In this document: positions 28,904 through 43,198 of the stretch, in pieces
Numbering within the stretch: position 1 is the stretch's first letter
Layout of the letters: each line of letters opens with the position of its first letter
Source of the DNA: Ecdyonurus torrentis
Taxonomy: Eukaryota > Arthropoda > Insecta > Ephemeroptera > Heptageniidae
DNA length: 64,000 nt
Assembly: GCA_949318235.1 (NCBI GenBank)
Contig: OX439136.1
Span: 13,580,390 to 13,644,389 of the forward strand
Direction: 5' to 3'
Made by a program: the position numbers and the translations under genes
The notes under the pieces: model-generated
What the model saw: the letters and a program-made list of their open reading frames with translations, nothing else
The model's database searches: none
Told to the model about the DNA's origin: nothing

Positions 28904-30191
28904 ATATGCTAATAAATTTTAAATATATATAATTTAAATATTTATAAATTAAATTGCATGTTACCAATTCTAATAAAGAAACATTGAAATATATATTTTG
29001 CTTAGAGACAATTGTAGAGAATAGTTAGTTCTACTATAGTTAGTTTGAATACGGAACGCGCTGGAGGTCCACCAAAGTTTCATAACTATATTTCAGAAAA
29101 GATTATTATCAATCTCCTAAATTTAAAAGCAGCAATGTAAGTCTGTATATCTGTCTACAGTATTTAAATACATCATTTTTATATTGTCTCCGATTGCGCA
29201 ATTACAAGTCTGACCAAGCTAAAAATGTGCTTATTTTCAGATTAAAAAAAAAAAAAAAAAAAAATCTAGGTTTCGGAAAAGAATTTTTTTTTATCACTTA
29301 TATAAAATATGTAACAAAATAATATAACTATTATATTCATCGAATGCAGTTTTTTCCCTGCCTCTGACATTAAAAAAAGGAAATAAGGAAGAGAGAGAGT
29401 TTTTTTTTTTTACTTGAACACTGTATATATGGGGATGTTATAATTTTTATAGTAAACAATAATGAAAGCTTTTCTTATTTATTTTCATCACGTTCGCAAT
29501 AATTTCTTAAATTTTTATCTTTTTCTCGCACACTTTACAAATAATAATATAAAGAAGTTAAGAAGGAAGAGAGAGAGAGAGAGAGAAGAAAAAAAGGCAT
29601 TCAGGGCAATATTTTATCTTCTTTTCTAATAAAATTTTATAGTTTTAGTAATTCAATAAATAAAAGATTATTCGTTCTATGTGTATGTGTGTGTATGTTG
29701 GGATTTTAATTTTCTTCTTTGCTTTTAGTAGTAGGTATCTAGAGAAAATATATAAAAACAAATATATTTTTTCTATCAATATTTTTAGATAATCATATTA
29801 TTTTAGATAATTACAATAATATGACAAAATTATACTAAAATTCTTTAGGTAAATATAACTTGTAAAAAAAAAAAGAAGTATAAAAGAAGATCGAAAGAGA
29901 AGAGTTTTTTATTGCACGTTCAGATAGAGCTTATTTTTCACTATATTATTCGAATTTAATCGAATGATATTTTTAAAAGTAATTTTCAAGATTGGCCTAT
30001 ACTAAACGCCCTATAGAAAAAAAATGCAATGAAAATGCTTTAATATTAGTATTAATACCTTATTTTTATATAATATAACCTCTGATTTCAAAATTTAAAA
30101 AGTGTTTAAAAATATTTTTAAAGCAAAACCAAAAATCTATAATAATATAGTAATTTCTGAAAATGCAATAACTATTTTCATGGCACGTTAC
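28904..30191. other. A+T-rich spacer
   Basis: It holds poly(A) at 29246-29264 and short GA runs near 29570-29585. No gene or element end is seen. Confidence 0.6.
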
Positions 30192-30309
30192 TATAGGGTG
30201 TGTGCGTATGACGTCATTCTGAGTGCTTTTTGATGCTCTTCTTGAGTAATGAATAATATTGCTCAGTATGGAGCAAACGTAGTTTTTAGTTATTTTCTTT
30301 GGAAATTAG

Positions 30310-30341
<32 letters not shown>

Positions 30342-30515
30342 CATTATTATTTTTCTTGCATTCTTGAAAACCTAATTCAACCTGTTAATGCTCTCAAAAA
30401 ATTGGTAAGTATATTTAAACTGGCAAAATAAGCCATTTTCCTATACCACGCGCGTCCAATGTCATTTAGTACTCACTTATGACGTCGACTTTAACATGAA
30501 TGAAACCAGCCTATA
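30192..30515 (+). mobile_element. Family B MITE, full copy
   Basis: It begins TATAGGGTGTGTGCGTATGA with TGACGTCA at 30209-30216, has the shared poly(T) and the AATTCAACCTGTTAATGCTC block, and ends near GCCTATA. It is about 324 bp. The 60-codon frame inside is incidental. Confidence 0.75.
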
Positions 30516-30840
30516 GTACCAATAAAAGGTCTCTGTTATTGTTACGCACATAAATATACTATAAATATTATGTTTTAAAGTTATATTTATTGATGAATCA
30601 ATTACTTACAACTATTTTGAAACCACAATTTTAAACCACTCGATCATTAATGAATATTAAACTATAATCCTCCTCTCTCTATACGTAATACTTATGTTCT
30701 AATGAACATATTGAAACAATATCAAAGTATATACGTTCGTCTATATACACGCACAATATACCAATATTATAATCCGTAATGTTTCATTATATCTTAAGCT
30801 TTATACATCTAGGAGATTATTCATCAATTTACATTGTTTC

Positions 30841-30872
<32 letters not shown>

Positions 30873-31737
30873 TCTTTGCCTCTCGCTCTCTACCATATTA
30901 TTATTTATAGTTTTCGTAGCTCAAGACCTCCCCATCAAAGTTTTAGCCAATCATTTGCATATAAATCACTATAACGCGCAGCGGCCATGATAGTGCTAAA
31001 ATATGGTATTGAATTATCATATACCTCTTTGTAAACTTCTCTTCTCTATATCTCACTAATCTTCTATTCTATATCATTAAGTATATGCCTCTAACTTCTT
31101 GTCTTATTATTATTACTTACTTTCCTGTCTGTGTTTATATGTTTTCCTGTCTTTCATCTCAACATATTTTGCATTTATTTGCCTAATATTATTATTATCA
31201 TCTTTCTACTTATATTTTGGGTCTCTTACTTTATTTTATACGCAAAATTTGTTGAGCTAAATCCCGTCTTAGGATTGGAAAAAAAAATAATAATAATACT
31301 AACATGAAAAGTATTTTGATTCTGTTCATCCGCGTTTAACTTCTCTCTCTCTTGTTTTCCCTTCTTTGTCTAAGTCTCTCTCTCTCTCTCTCTCTGCTCT
31401 CCTCTCCACGTGTATTTCTAATTAGAGACTGCCTAATTTGTGTACTTTGTAGCAACAGTGATGAGAAACCAACAATCTGTTTTCTTGACATAATCGTGCG
31501 TATGTTATTCCATTATAATTTACTGACTTAATCAACAATGTTCTTCTCTTCTTCTGAGTATATACGTATATGTAAATTTGAAGTAACATAACATGTTATT
31601 TTAACATAATTCTAATTTAAATAAACCTAACTTTGCTATGAAATAAATTAAAAAATAATAAAAAGAACATTTCCTGTGCATAAATTTTAATTTTTTTTTC
31701 TTATAATTTTTATAAAAAAAGATGAATATAATGTAGT
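30516..31737. other. A+T-rich spacer
   Basis: It holds (CT)n at 30846-30872 and CT-rich patches near 31340-31395. A possible promoter-like cluster at 30947-30986 is listed separately. No coding sequence is recognised. Confidence 0.5.
30947..30986 (+). promoter_or_regulatory. promoter-like motif cluster (weak)
   Basis: CCAAT (30947-30951), the POU octamer ATTTGCAT (30953-30960) and TATAAAT (30960-30966) lie in order within 20 bp, followed by a G+C-richer CGCGCAGCGGCC. The order is promoter-like. No downstream open frame supports it, and TATA motifs are common by chance in this composition. Confidence 0.2.
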
Positions 31738-32022
31738 TGCATTCATTTAAAGTCGATGTCATATGTGAGCACTTAATAACATGGACTGGAATAGGAAAAT
31801 TACACATTTTGACAGTTTTGTAAAAAATTTGAGATTTGAGAGCATTGGTATTGTAAATAGGTGAAAATATGTTTTTAAGTATGCGAGGAAGATAATAATA
31901 ATATAACATATTTTTCAAAGAAAATAACCAGAAACGACGTTTGTTATATGCTGAGCAATGTCCTTCTTTGCTCCAGCATGGCGTTGAAGCGCATTCAGTA
32001 TAACGTCTTGCACATACACTCT
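31738..32022 (-). mobile_element. Family B MITE, inverted copy
   Basis: Family B blocks appear reverse-complemented: AGTCGATGTCATATGTGAGC, TTACACATTTTGACAG, TATGCTGAGCAATGTC and TTGCTCCAGCATGGCG. It ends in CATACACTCTGTA, next to family A copy 4, which starts only about 11 bp further on. The open frames at 31601-31918 and 31915-32223 are shadows of these two elements. Confidence 0.7.
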
Positions 32023-32032
32023 GTACGTAAAA

Positions 32033-32396
32033 TTAAAGCCATGGACCATATAATACAACATTGACATGTGCTTTTTAATGAATAAACACGAAATGGGATC
32101 TTCAAAACTGTTGACAATTTTTACCAGAATGTTAATTAATGTAGCTCCACGAGAGAGCGTGAAAATACTGTAAAGTATGCAATTTGCGTTACTATTCATG
32201 TTTATCACGTCAGAAACATACAAAAATTACTGAAATTAGTTCAAATATGTTGTGCGGGTTGCATAAATCGAAATTTCTGATCACTGCTACGTAGCTACAG
32301 TTGGGTTTTGAGACAAACTAAAGCTATTTATATGTAAGTCCCATCAAGTGTTTTGTGATATAAATTCTTATATTATCTTCTGGCCTATTCCTTTAA
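32033..32396 (+). mobile_element. Family A TTAA MITE, copy 4
   Basis: TTAAAGCCATGGACCATA at left and GGCCTATTCCTTTAA at right bound 364 bp. The CRE-like centre has mutated to TCACGTCA. The CACGAGAGAGCGTGAAA and GGTTGCATAAATCGAAATTT blocks are intact. Confidence 0.85.
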
Positions 32397-33303
32397 TATG
32401 CATGCCAATGAACGAAGCAAATTAAGATTGGTTTGTTTATACGCAAGAATACTATTAAATCATAATTTGTAAAAATGATTCACGTATCCATTTTCTTAAC
32501 TACTGTAATAACTATTTTATGTAACACGAATAAAAATGTACTAAATAACGCACATTTCAAAAATAAATAAATTTAAAAATTTATGAATTTTCTCATAAAA
32601 ATTAAATAAATTTTTCTCGATAATTTTTTCCAATTTAAATATATTTATATTAAATATAAAATGTTATAATAATCTAAAAACTTCATTAAAATACATACAG
32701 TTCACTGCTTCTTAAGTTTATATATTTCTGTTTGCATTGCAAAAATAATTTATTAAAGTATATTTTATAGTTATTCATTATAGCAGCACAAGAGCAAAAC
32801 ATAATAAACCACAAAACTTTAATGTTATGAATATTTAATGTTTACTTTATACTTCTTATATAAATACATACTACGTATACTTGCATGCAAGTAATTATTT
32901 TGTAAATCACGTAAAATAACAGTAAATTATATAAGCCAACATTAAATTAAAACCAGAATACAATTCAATTTTATGTAAAAGATATTGCATTTTACTGTGT
33001 ATAAAGTCAACTTATTTAAAAATTAAAAAAAAAAAGTTATATAAATATTTTATTTTTATGTTTTTGTAAATTAAAATTTAGATACAAAAAGTATTTATTA
33101 ATATAAAAATTTGAAATATAATCAAATTACATTAACAAATTTTTATAAAAAGATTTAATTTTTATTATTTAAAAAGTTATAAATAATTGTAATTTTTGTT
33201 TTTTGTTATTGTTTAATATCAAATGTTTCGTGGACTTGATCAGTGAGGACACTAAGCATTTAGTATGGTTTAGATGGAAATGAAATTAGAAGTAACCGTA
33301 CTC
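32397..33303. other. A+T-rich spacer
   Basis: Very A+T-rich with no long microsatellite, gene or element end recognised. Confidence 0.6.
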
Positions 33304-33632
33304 TTAAGGAGGTAGGGTACCGACCTTATATCTCTAAAACTAGGAGTGTTTCGGGTCTAAATTTGGTGTCATTTTGTAGCTAAAGGTCCCACCTAGCCGT
33401 GATTAAAATTTCATGACGTTCGACCGTCATGAAAAAATTATTGAAATTATCATTGGGCCTTATGGGCTTAAAATTTCAAAAAAATAATATAAAATTAATT
33501 TGCACGTTGACTCCCCAAACTTTTTATATTTGAAATTGTCTCAAGCTGAAGTATCATTGTGCAAAATGTTAAAAAAAAATTGACGAGAAAAGTTTGAGTC
33601 TAATGGCCGACGTCGGTTCCCTACTCCCTTAA
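33304..33632 (-). mobile_element. Family C TTAA element, monomer 3
   Basis: TTAAGGAGGTAGGGTACCGA at left and CCCTACTCCCTTAA at right bound 329 bp, so the TIR is GGGAGTAGG-like. In reverse orientation it is closely similar to the 59.6-kb copy throughout (GTCTCAAGCTGAAGTA, GGCCTTATGGGC). Its right TTAA is only 4 bp from the stop codon of the minus-strand open frame at 33637-33852. Confidence 0.85.
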
Positions 33633-33636
33633 TTCT

Positions 33637-33852
33637 TTAGTGCAGTTCTTCTCTGTCCAAGGCTAAGGGTTTCCGTGGTGTCCTTTCGCTATTCCAGGTG
33701 AATACGGGGATAATCTTTAAGCCAGAGCCGCTTACCTCACAATCCCAATTATCCACGTTGATACCGCCTATCCTAAACGTCCTTGTGTAGTGCCATAATC
33801 TGGCATATTTAGGCGAAAAGTCTGTTTGACCTGTCACTTCTGTCCATTTGAG
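33637..33852 (-). CDS. unrecognised 72-codon open frame or exon
   Basis: A minus-strand frame is open from 33852 to TAA at 33637-33639, and is clearly more G+C-rich than its surroundings. It reads K-W-T-E-V-T-G-Q-T-D-F-S-P-K-Y-A-R-L-W-H near the start and ends L-A-L-D-R-E-E-L-H. Tryptophan, tyrosine and acidic residues are balanced as in a real protein, unlike the Phe/Ile/Lys-rich noise frames. There is no ATG in frame, so it is probably an exon or a fragment. A consensus donor (GAG|GTAAGC) lies inside at 33734-33736, so splicing could shorten it. I do not recognise the family. A TTAA MITE abuts its 3' end. Confidence 0.3.
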   Translation of the reverse strand, partial: LKWTEVTGQTDFSPKYARLWHYTRTFRIGGINVDNWDCEVSGSGLKIIPVFTWNSERTPRKPLALDREELH

Positions 33853-34356
33853 TCATCCTTATATATTAGTGAACAGATTAGATGTGCGGTCAAGTGAACA
33901 AACACAAATGCAGTAATTACAGGTCGTTATTCTGTAATATATTTAAGTAGTTGCGAAAATAAAATCCAAACAAAAATATAACACAAAAGTACAAAAAAAA
34001 AAAAAAAAGAAAAAAGGATAAGGATAAGGAAAAGTACGGTTGTCGATTATTTCATTTTATATATGAAATATGTATATAAGAAGGCTGCAAATAAGTAAAT
34101 GATTTTATTTTTTCATAATTTAGTAAAAATAATAATAATAAATATACTGAGCAAGCAAATTGTTCAGATATATCGCTCAAAATCACAAACATTGATGGAA
34201 TTGCTCAAAAGGTTAATTAAAAAGGCAAATCCCGTCGGCATCAGGATATTTTATTATTATTGAGACAGAAACGACCATCACTCTGCCGTCATTTTTAAGT
34301 CTTCAAAAATTAATTACATATTATTAAAATTTCGTTCTTTTAATTTTTTCCCCCTA

Positions 34357-34452
<96 letters not shown>

Positions 34453-35176
34453 CATATTTTGTAACTTTTTTGTTTATCATATTAATCTCAAAAACACTTA
34501 TTCCTTGGTGTATCATATTAAAAATGGGAAACACAATTTTCTTAAGAACAATTTAAGCATCCCTTACACACACATACACACAATAAAAGTTGAGAAGCAC
34601 TTGTCTCACCCCCCCCTTCCACTTAAACTTATTATACTCTCGTATATCAAGTACTTCTACAGCAAAAAAACACAAAGAAAAAAAAAATCGTGAAAATATA
34701 ATCTCTTTTTTTGACTTTGAGTCTCAAATATCTTTAATAATATATCACGAGTCAAGTTACAATTGCCTACAAAATAATGAAATATAACACCCTTACTAAC
34801 CAAAAATATATATATTTTCTACCCCATAAGATATAATAATAATATATAATACTAACGAGTATTATAAGCTTTCTCATAATATACTCATTTTAATCACATG
34901 GGACTTTATATACGTACTGTACTGTTCATCCCGATCTCAATTTAGTAACGATGGACTTACTCACTTACAATTGCAATATTATTTATTAATTTCTCATTTC
35001 CTTTTTTCAAATATATATACAGCTTGGATTTCTTGAAGTATAAATAAGTAATGTAAGCTGTACATACGTATTATAATGTTTTATTTATTAACTTTTTTTT
35101 TTTTTTTTTTTGCTTTATTTCATATTTTTGCCGCATAAAATTTTCCTAAATATATACTGATACAGCAAAAAAATAT
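33853..35176. other. A+T-rich spacer
   Basis: It holds (CT)n at 34361-34447 and poly(A)/(T) tracts. Frames at 34505-34787 lack recognisable content. Confidence 0.6.
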
Positions 35177-35523
35177 ATAAAAGCCATAGCCCACATAAAA
35201 TAACATAATTTTGAATGAATAAACACGAAATGGGATCTTCAAAACTGATGATAATTTTTACCAGAATGTTAATTTAGCCCTACGAGAAAGCGTGAAATTA
35301 CTGTAAAGTATGCAAATTGCGTGACTATTCTTCTGACGTCAGAAACATGCAAAAATAAGTAAAAAATCTGTTGTGCGGGTTGAATAAATTGAAATTTACT
35401 GATCACTGTTACGGAGCTACAGTTGGGTTTTGATACAAACTAAAGTTATTTATCTAAAAGTCTCATCAAGTGTTTTGTGATATGATATAAATGCTATTGT
35501 TTTCTTCTGGTCTATTCCTTTAA
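35177..35523 (+). mobile_element. Family A TTAA MITE, copy 5
   Basis: The left flank has mutated to ATAA before AAGCCATAGCCCACATAA; the right end is GGTCTATTCCTTTAA. TGACGTCA is at 35334-35341, with its right arm GAAACATG intact but part of the left arm deleted. It is about 347 bp. Confidence 0.8.
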
Positions 35524-35852
35524 CGGTAATTATTATAGTCTAATATCAGTTACATTATTTTGTAAACAAGACTGTCATAATATATTTTAACATTAAAATG
35601 CAGCACATATTTTTCTCATAAGAATAACCTTACAAATTTAGCGCTAGTTTTTCAATGGTAAAATAATACTGTAATAGTAACACGAAGTTGTGTAATACTC
35701 AAATGTAATTATGCTTCACAGCATTATATTAATTAAGTTTTACAGCATAATTATGTATGCGTCTTAAATTTAGCATAAATTACGCATTTTCTTTTATCTG
35801 TGTAAATTTTCTCCTTCATAATTTGATTACAGTTTTATTTCATCAACAATTA

Positions 35853-35924
<72 letters not shown>

Positions 35925-36221
35925 ATATAATAAACATGCAAATAAACAAATAATAATATTATGAATGTACTGTTTGAAAATAATATAATGCAAGAACATA
36001 TATAATTATTTCTGCGTATGATTTTACATTATCATAAAGTTAATCAGCTGTTAATAAGTTTATGATAATAATAATATATAAAGTTTTCTTCAGATGGTTA
36101 ACAAAGTTTTGTTATATTATATAAGAAGTATATACATAATGATAAGTTTTGCTGTATACATACATTGTAATTAGCCTATTTATGTCAAAGTGCACGTCAA
36201 CTTATTATATATACATACAAA

Positions 36222-36295
<74 letters not shown>

Positions 36296-36886
36296 ATAAT
36301 TAAAATGTAGTTCACACAATGATTACTTTTATTACCAAGTCTTAAACTGAACACATCAAACACTACTTATCTTTAAAACTTAAAAAGTTATTAACAAGTT
36401 AAACGACTCAAAACTATTATTATATATATAATATAATAAAGTATAAGTTTATATAGTTACAAAATTTAATATTATCAAAAGAAAATAGCTGTTTCAACTT
36501 TTGTTATCTGTATACCTATACTGTACTGTATGTGTTAAAATCTTCATAATGATAAAAACAAATTTAACTTTACATTTTTTAATGTTTACTTTATACTTTT
36601 TCTATGAGATTTTTATTGCTCTAAAATTGTTAATACAATTTGGATAACAAAATCTATGCTTTCTTTGATGATTAACCTTAGAAAATTTCTAATTGTTCTT
36701 TTGTTTTATTGTTTTATAAAATAATTTTCTGTGTTAAAAATGAAATCGCAAATATTATGAAAATGTAAATATTTCTGGATTTTAACCTACTTTTAAAAGT
36801 CGTCCAATTGAAAATAGAATAAATTAAAAGTGTTTTTTTTTAATAAGCAAATAAATTAATAACATAAAAGTTGCTTATTTTAAATA
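35524..36886. other. A+T-rich spacer with TA and GA arrays
   Basis: (TA)n at 35856-35921 and (AG)n at 36225-36291. No gene is recognised. Confidence 0.65.
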
Positions 36887-37178
36887 TTAAAGGAATAGAC
36901 CAGAGAAAAACATAAGCATTTATATCACAATACACTTGATGGGATTTACATAAATAACTTTTGTTTGTCTCAAACCCCAACAGTAGCAGTGATCAGAAAA
37001 TTCGATTTATGCAACTCGCACAACATTTTCATACTAATTTTTACATGTTTCTGACGTCATAAACATGAATTTTCACGCAAATTGCATACTTTACAGTTTT
37101 TTCACGCTCTCTCGTGAGGCTAAATTAATACTCTGGTAAAAATTGTCATCAGTTTTGAAGATCCTATTTCGTGTTTAA
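36887..37178 (-). mobile_element. Family A TTAA MITE, copy 6 (truncated)
   Basis: It begins TTAAAGGAATAGACCAGAG and carries TGACGTCA at 37052-37059 and TCACGCTCTCTCGTGAGGC. It stops after TTCGTGTTTAAATAGG, about 45 bp short of the expected TTAA end, where the arm of the 5.1-kb element begins. Confidence 0.75.
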
Positions 37179-37828
37179 ATAGGGGTGTCCTTACAGCCCA
37201 CAATTTTCCTGCCCCACAATTTTGAAACTCATAAAAATAATGAACCAACACGCTTGCAGCCCACAAAATTCTGCCCCACAATATTCTAGGATATAAACTA
37301 CCGTTATCCAATAACTAGCTGGCAACGTCGGGAAAGCTTTGAGTGACGTCGTGTTTTATGAGTTTCAAAATTGTGGGGCACATTTTTAGTGGCCAGTTTT
37401 AGTTAAAGAAATACTGCGTGGTTGTTTCCTGACGCACAAAAGTTGAAGTCATAATAAAAGACCATCACGCTTGCAGCCTATAAATTTCTGCCCCACAAAA
37501 TTGAAACTCATAAAGTACCGTTTAGGAGGTATTTTCGCGGTCATCGAGTAGTCGTGTCTGGTGTTTTAAAAGCGCCTAATGGATAGGCAACTTTTTCAAC
37601 TTAAAAAAAAAAGTCATAATATAATAGCTTATACTTGAAAGGTATGTAACTTCAGAGATTTTTGTTAAGATCATTGCATGATGCTGTTAATAGTTTTAAT
37701 TAAGTTTTCTAGCATACGAAAAAATAATATATTATTAAAATTAATTAACTTTTTAAGGAATTAGACAAAAGCGATGTTTATCATATGCTATGTACCAGGT
37801 TATAATTCCTATATGATGTAATGTGAAC

Positions 37829-38142
37829 TATAGGGTGTATGTGGATGACGTCATATTTTAATGCGCTTCGAGGCCATACTGGAGTAGTAAAATAACATTG
37901 CTTAGCATATGACAAATTTCATTTAAGACATTTTTCTTTGGGAAATCGGTTAGTTTTTATTGTTATTGCTTTTTTTCTTACATATTTGAGATATTAGTTC
38001 AACATATTTACAACATCAATGCTCTCAAAAAATATTGCATAGAGGTTTTAAACTGGCAAAATGAATTATTTTCCTATGCTACCCATGTTATTGAGTTATC
38101 CAACATGGCGTCTTTTGTAACATGAATGCATATACTCTATAC
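37829..38142 (+). mobile_element. Family B MITE, copy inside the 5.1-kb element
   Basis: It begins TATAGGGTGTATGTGGATGA with TGACGTCA at 37846-37853 and contains AACATTGCTTAGCATATGAC and TTTTAAACTGGCAAAATGA. It ends near ATACTCTATA. Confidence 0.7.
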
Positions 38143-39598
38143 GTACGACGTTATGAGCATACAGCATAGTTTATTTACAGAAACATCTATAAATATCACG
38201 AATCAATAGTGATTTGCGCAATGATAAATATTAAATACTACTAAAAATAAAGTTGTTACACGTAAATATTGTTCAAAAGTTCTGCAGCGAAGTCCTTAAA
38301 AGCCAACTGCAAAATTGTTTTAATATTAAAATTATATTGTTATTAACCTAAATTTGACAAGCCATATTAAAAAATATACATTTTTTTTAAAAAAAACAGA
38401 GCATGTACAAGGGGGAGAGGCCTCATACATTGTTCACTTGTACTCAAATTCTAATTTTTTATATTTAAATACTCAACTTGCTATCTTTTTATTACTACTA
38501 TTTTATATATTTTCATTACAAATGCCAAGCAGCTATTCTGCATTGGTTGTTTTAATTTTTCATGCACCAAAAAAAAAAAAAAAACATTAACAATTTATTT
38601 TAAAAATTTGATGCAATAATAAGAACTGCAGACTTTCAGCAATATTTATAATGGGGAAAAAATTGATTAAACATTATAAAATAAATTATTTATATTCAAA
38701 GAGTTTTATAGTAATGTTAAAATTATATTGATAAAAATATTTTAATTGGTTTCATTTTTATTTATTTAATAGCAATAACCAAACTCAAAAATAAGTATCA
38801 AAAATTATTAAACACTGTTTAAGTGTTTAATAAAAATGAAAATGCTATTATATGTTGTGTTCAATATTCAATCTCTCTCTCTCTCTCTCTCCCACTCGCA
38901 CTCGCACACACACATTTTTGTGTCTATGGTAATTTTAAAATCAAAATTTTCTTTTACCATCAGTATAATGCTCTTTTGTTAACATAAGATCTTTCACGAC
39001 AATATGGTTCCAAATTCACCGTTGTACTGTTTTTGTTCGATGACTTGATTTTTAGAGTCATAAGCTTATACCTGCACACTTGTGAAAATCATAGTATACA
39101 CAACTATATTTATGTCTAAGGAGGAAATAACAATAAAGAGTCTCTCTTTCTCTCTCAATGGATATTTTGGGGTTTGTTTTTACATTTTTTTTTTTTTTTA
39201 TACATGCCAAAAATGACCAATCCTATCCCAAAATATGTTTATTAGATATCAGATTAAAATATTAGATTAATATAGTAATATTAAATATAAAATTTAAAGA
39301 GCTTCAAAACAACTACATTGATAATATTAATTGCTTGAAAAGAAAAAAATAGCCATTATAAAAAAAAAAAAAAAAAAAGGGTAGACTAAATGTTAAAAGA
39401 AAAAAAAGCTCAACAATAATATTTCCTTTTTTTTTTGTATTTTTTTTTTATTTAAACTCAATGTTTTTCAGGACTTAACTGTCTTTAAAAATCACCTTAT
39501 ACAAAAGTTTAAAGTGTCAACCTAATTTCAATGCTCGATATAAACTTTTATACAAAATAATTCTTTGATTATATTTATCACTGCAATCCTCTATGACT

Positions 39599-40176
39599 CA
39601 TACTCCGTCTTGGAAACAATGGAGCTGAGAGAGAAAAGGTAGAATTTATATTTCAATGTATAATACATAGACCATAGAAAAGTAAGTAAACAAAGAGCAC
39701 TTTTTTATAGAAGAGATTACCTGCTACCTGACCACAACACCCAATTATTTTACGCATGAATGATTTTGATAACTGTCGAAGTAATAGTTAAAGTGACATA
39801 AATATATTCAGATGCTATTTTTATAGAAAGTTATGTAGATTTCTTTTTTGATCGCAGTTTTAGCGTCATTTTAAACTGGCCGTGGTAATTATCATACAGT
39901 ATTTTTTTATTATAATTTTTAACTTCAAAGTGACGCTAGGATATATCGATTAAAAAAGAAATATGCATGATTTTCAATAAAACTAGTAAACTATGAAACA
40001 AATTTGATTCTCTGTAACTATCACTTTTAAAGTTATCAAATCATTTACGCGTAGGAAATACTTGGGTCGTGTGGCTAAGGTAGCAGATGACTCCTGTTGA
40101 AAAGGTGATATATTTTACATTATAATTTTTTGCACTTTTTGTCCTCTCAGCTCCTTTGTTACCAAGACGGTAGTAT
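39599..40176. mobile_element. Foldback element, about 575 bp
   Basis: The left arm begins ATACTCCGTCTTGGAAACAA and runs through GGAGCTGAGAGAG. The right arm ends CTCTCAGCTCCTTTGTTACC then AAGACGGTAGTAT. Pairing continues through TACCTGCTACCTGACCAC-type blocks to a centre with GCGTCATTTT / AAAGTGACGC. No target duplication or coding sequence is seen. It lies within the 5.1-kb element. Confidence 0.65.
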
Positions 40177-40537
40177 TTTTCCTAGAGGTTAGAAGAGAGT
40201 TAATCATAAATTTATTTTATAACAAGTTAATTGCAAGCTTTAAATTCAGGTTCAATTAAATTTGATTTCAAATTTTGTGTATTTATACGGCAGTTATATG
40301 CAATGATTTTTAAAGATATTTAAGCCGTTTAAATTGATAAAATTAAAATAACATTCTTTAGCATATAGAACAAACTATTGCAATCACAGTAATGTTCAGG
40401 GGGGGAATATAAGCCCGATTCCGATCAACTTCAGGAGCTCATTTAGTTTATTTTGCTAGTTTATTTTTGCTTATTTTTTCAAGTTAATTATTAAATTAAT
40501 TTTATTTGTAAAAAAAAAATTAAGTTGAATTTAAAAG

Positions 40538-41322
<785 letters not shown>

Positions 41323-42266
41323 TAAATTTTTTAACGATTCTTGGGATTTAAAAGGTACAATTACCACAATATTAAATCGTCAATTTATTTTATCTATCCA
41401 CAAATACAAAATTCTAACTGCTATTTGCAATCGGTATATTTGAAATGAATTAAAAAATCATAATAAAAAATGTGCTTAAAAAAATTGTGAATAAATTGTT
41501 TAAAATAAGTTTCCAAAAATAAAACAAAATATTAACAATAAAAAAGTTAAAGAAATCATCAACACACATTATTTATTATTAGTAAATGTATAATTATGTT
41601 AAAGCAAAATTTATCAAGTGACTTATGTAGTCCAGCGATTACTATTTAACTATTTTAGAGAAAAATATCATTCAGAAAGTGAAACTGGGTTACTAGTAAA
41701 CACAAATGCACATTGCAATAAATGTGAAAAAAAAAGTATGTAGAAATAATAAAGAATCTTCTGTCAGGGTGAACGAGGCAAAAACATGCGCAATATTTAC
41801 TTCAAATAGGGGTGAATAAATAATTATTACAACATACTACTTCAACACAACATGAAATAAATTCGTTTGTTCAAACATTAGCCGCTTTTAAGCGCACCAG
41901 ACACGACTACTCGATGACCGCGAAAATACCTCCTAACGGTACTTTATGAGTTTCAATTTTGTGGGGCAGAAATTTATAGGCTGCAAGCGTGATGGTCTTT
42001 TATTATGACTTCAATTTTTGTGCGTCAGGAAACAACCACACAGTATTTCTTTAACTAAAACTGGCCACTAAAAATGTGCCCCACAATTTTGAAACTCATA
42101 AAACACGATGCCACTCAAAGCTTTCCCGACGTTGCCAGCTAGTTATTGGATAACGGTAGTTTATATCCTAGAATATTGTGGGGCAGAATTTTGTGGGCTG
42201 CAAGCGTGTTGGTCCATTATTTTTATGAGTTTCAAAATTTTGGGGCAGAAAATTGTGGGCTGTAAG

Positions 42267-43116
42267 ATCAACTCTTTAAATATTAAATTTTTAAAATAAT
42301 AATAATTATTTGTTTAAAAAATATGCATGAATAAAAAGCGTAAATGAAATATTGTATTTATATTAAAAATATTAATTGTTATTATTTATTATTATTTTAT
42401 AAAATAAATAAAATTTGATTTGAAATTACATTATAGTTGTAAACTTAAATTATTAGTCATTTTGTAGAGAATTAATTCAAAGTAAAGGAAAGTTCGAGAT
42501 ATTACAGTACTAGACTAGCTGATATTCATAGTATCAGTGAAACATTTTGATTATATAAAGATATTCATGAGATTAATAGTTGGCGTCATTATTTTTATGT
42601 TTTTATTCTAACTAGCTAAAATAAATGGCATGACAAATGCAATTAGGTGTCTGATTAACGTTGAAATTAAAAAGCAGTAATATAGAGTATAAAAAACTCA
42701 ACGTTTAAATTAGGAATGCAAAAAATTAATTTAATTATATTTTACCTTAAAATTTCTTTTAAAAACAAAATCTCACGTCATATAATATTTAAGTAAACAT
42801 AGTTTCAAGAAAAAATCATTTTTATGTACAAAATTTCGTCTGCTCAATGTATATATCACACATAAATTGTTTTATCTTTTTAATAGAAATTGTAAGTTAA
42901 AAAAAAAAAATAATAATAATCTAATATAAAACTTTTTTGAGTATAAAATGATGTAAAAGCACAAAAAGTTTTTCACACTACGTTTAATTCCATGTTATTG
43001 TTGTCTTATTGTTACCTCAAAAAGTTTTAGTGTTATATTGTTGTATATAATAATAATAATAAAAGGAAAAGACGTTTCATTCGACTTTCTAGAGAGAGAG
43101 AAAGAGAGAGAGAGAA

Positions 43117-43198
<82 letters not shown>

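Noticed and set aside
31601..32223. Two consecutive minus-strand frames of about 100 codons
   Set aside because: They coincide with family B and family A MITE copies, and other copies do not keep the frame open.
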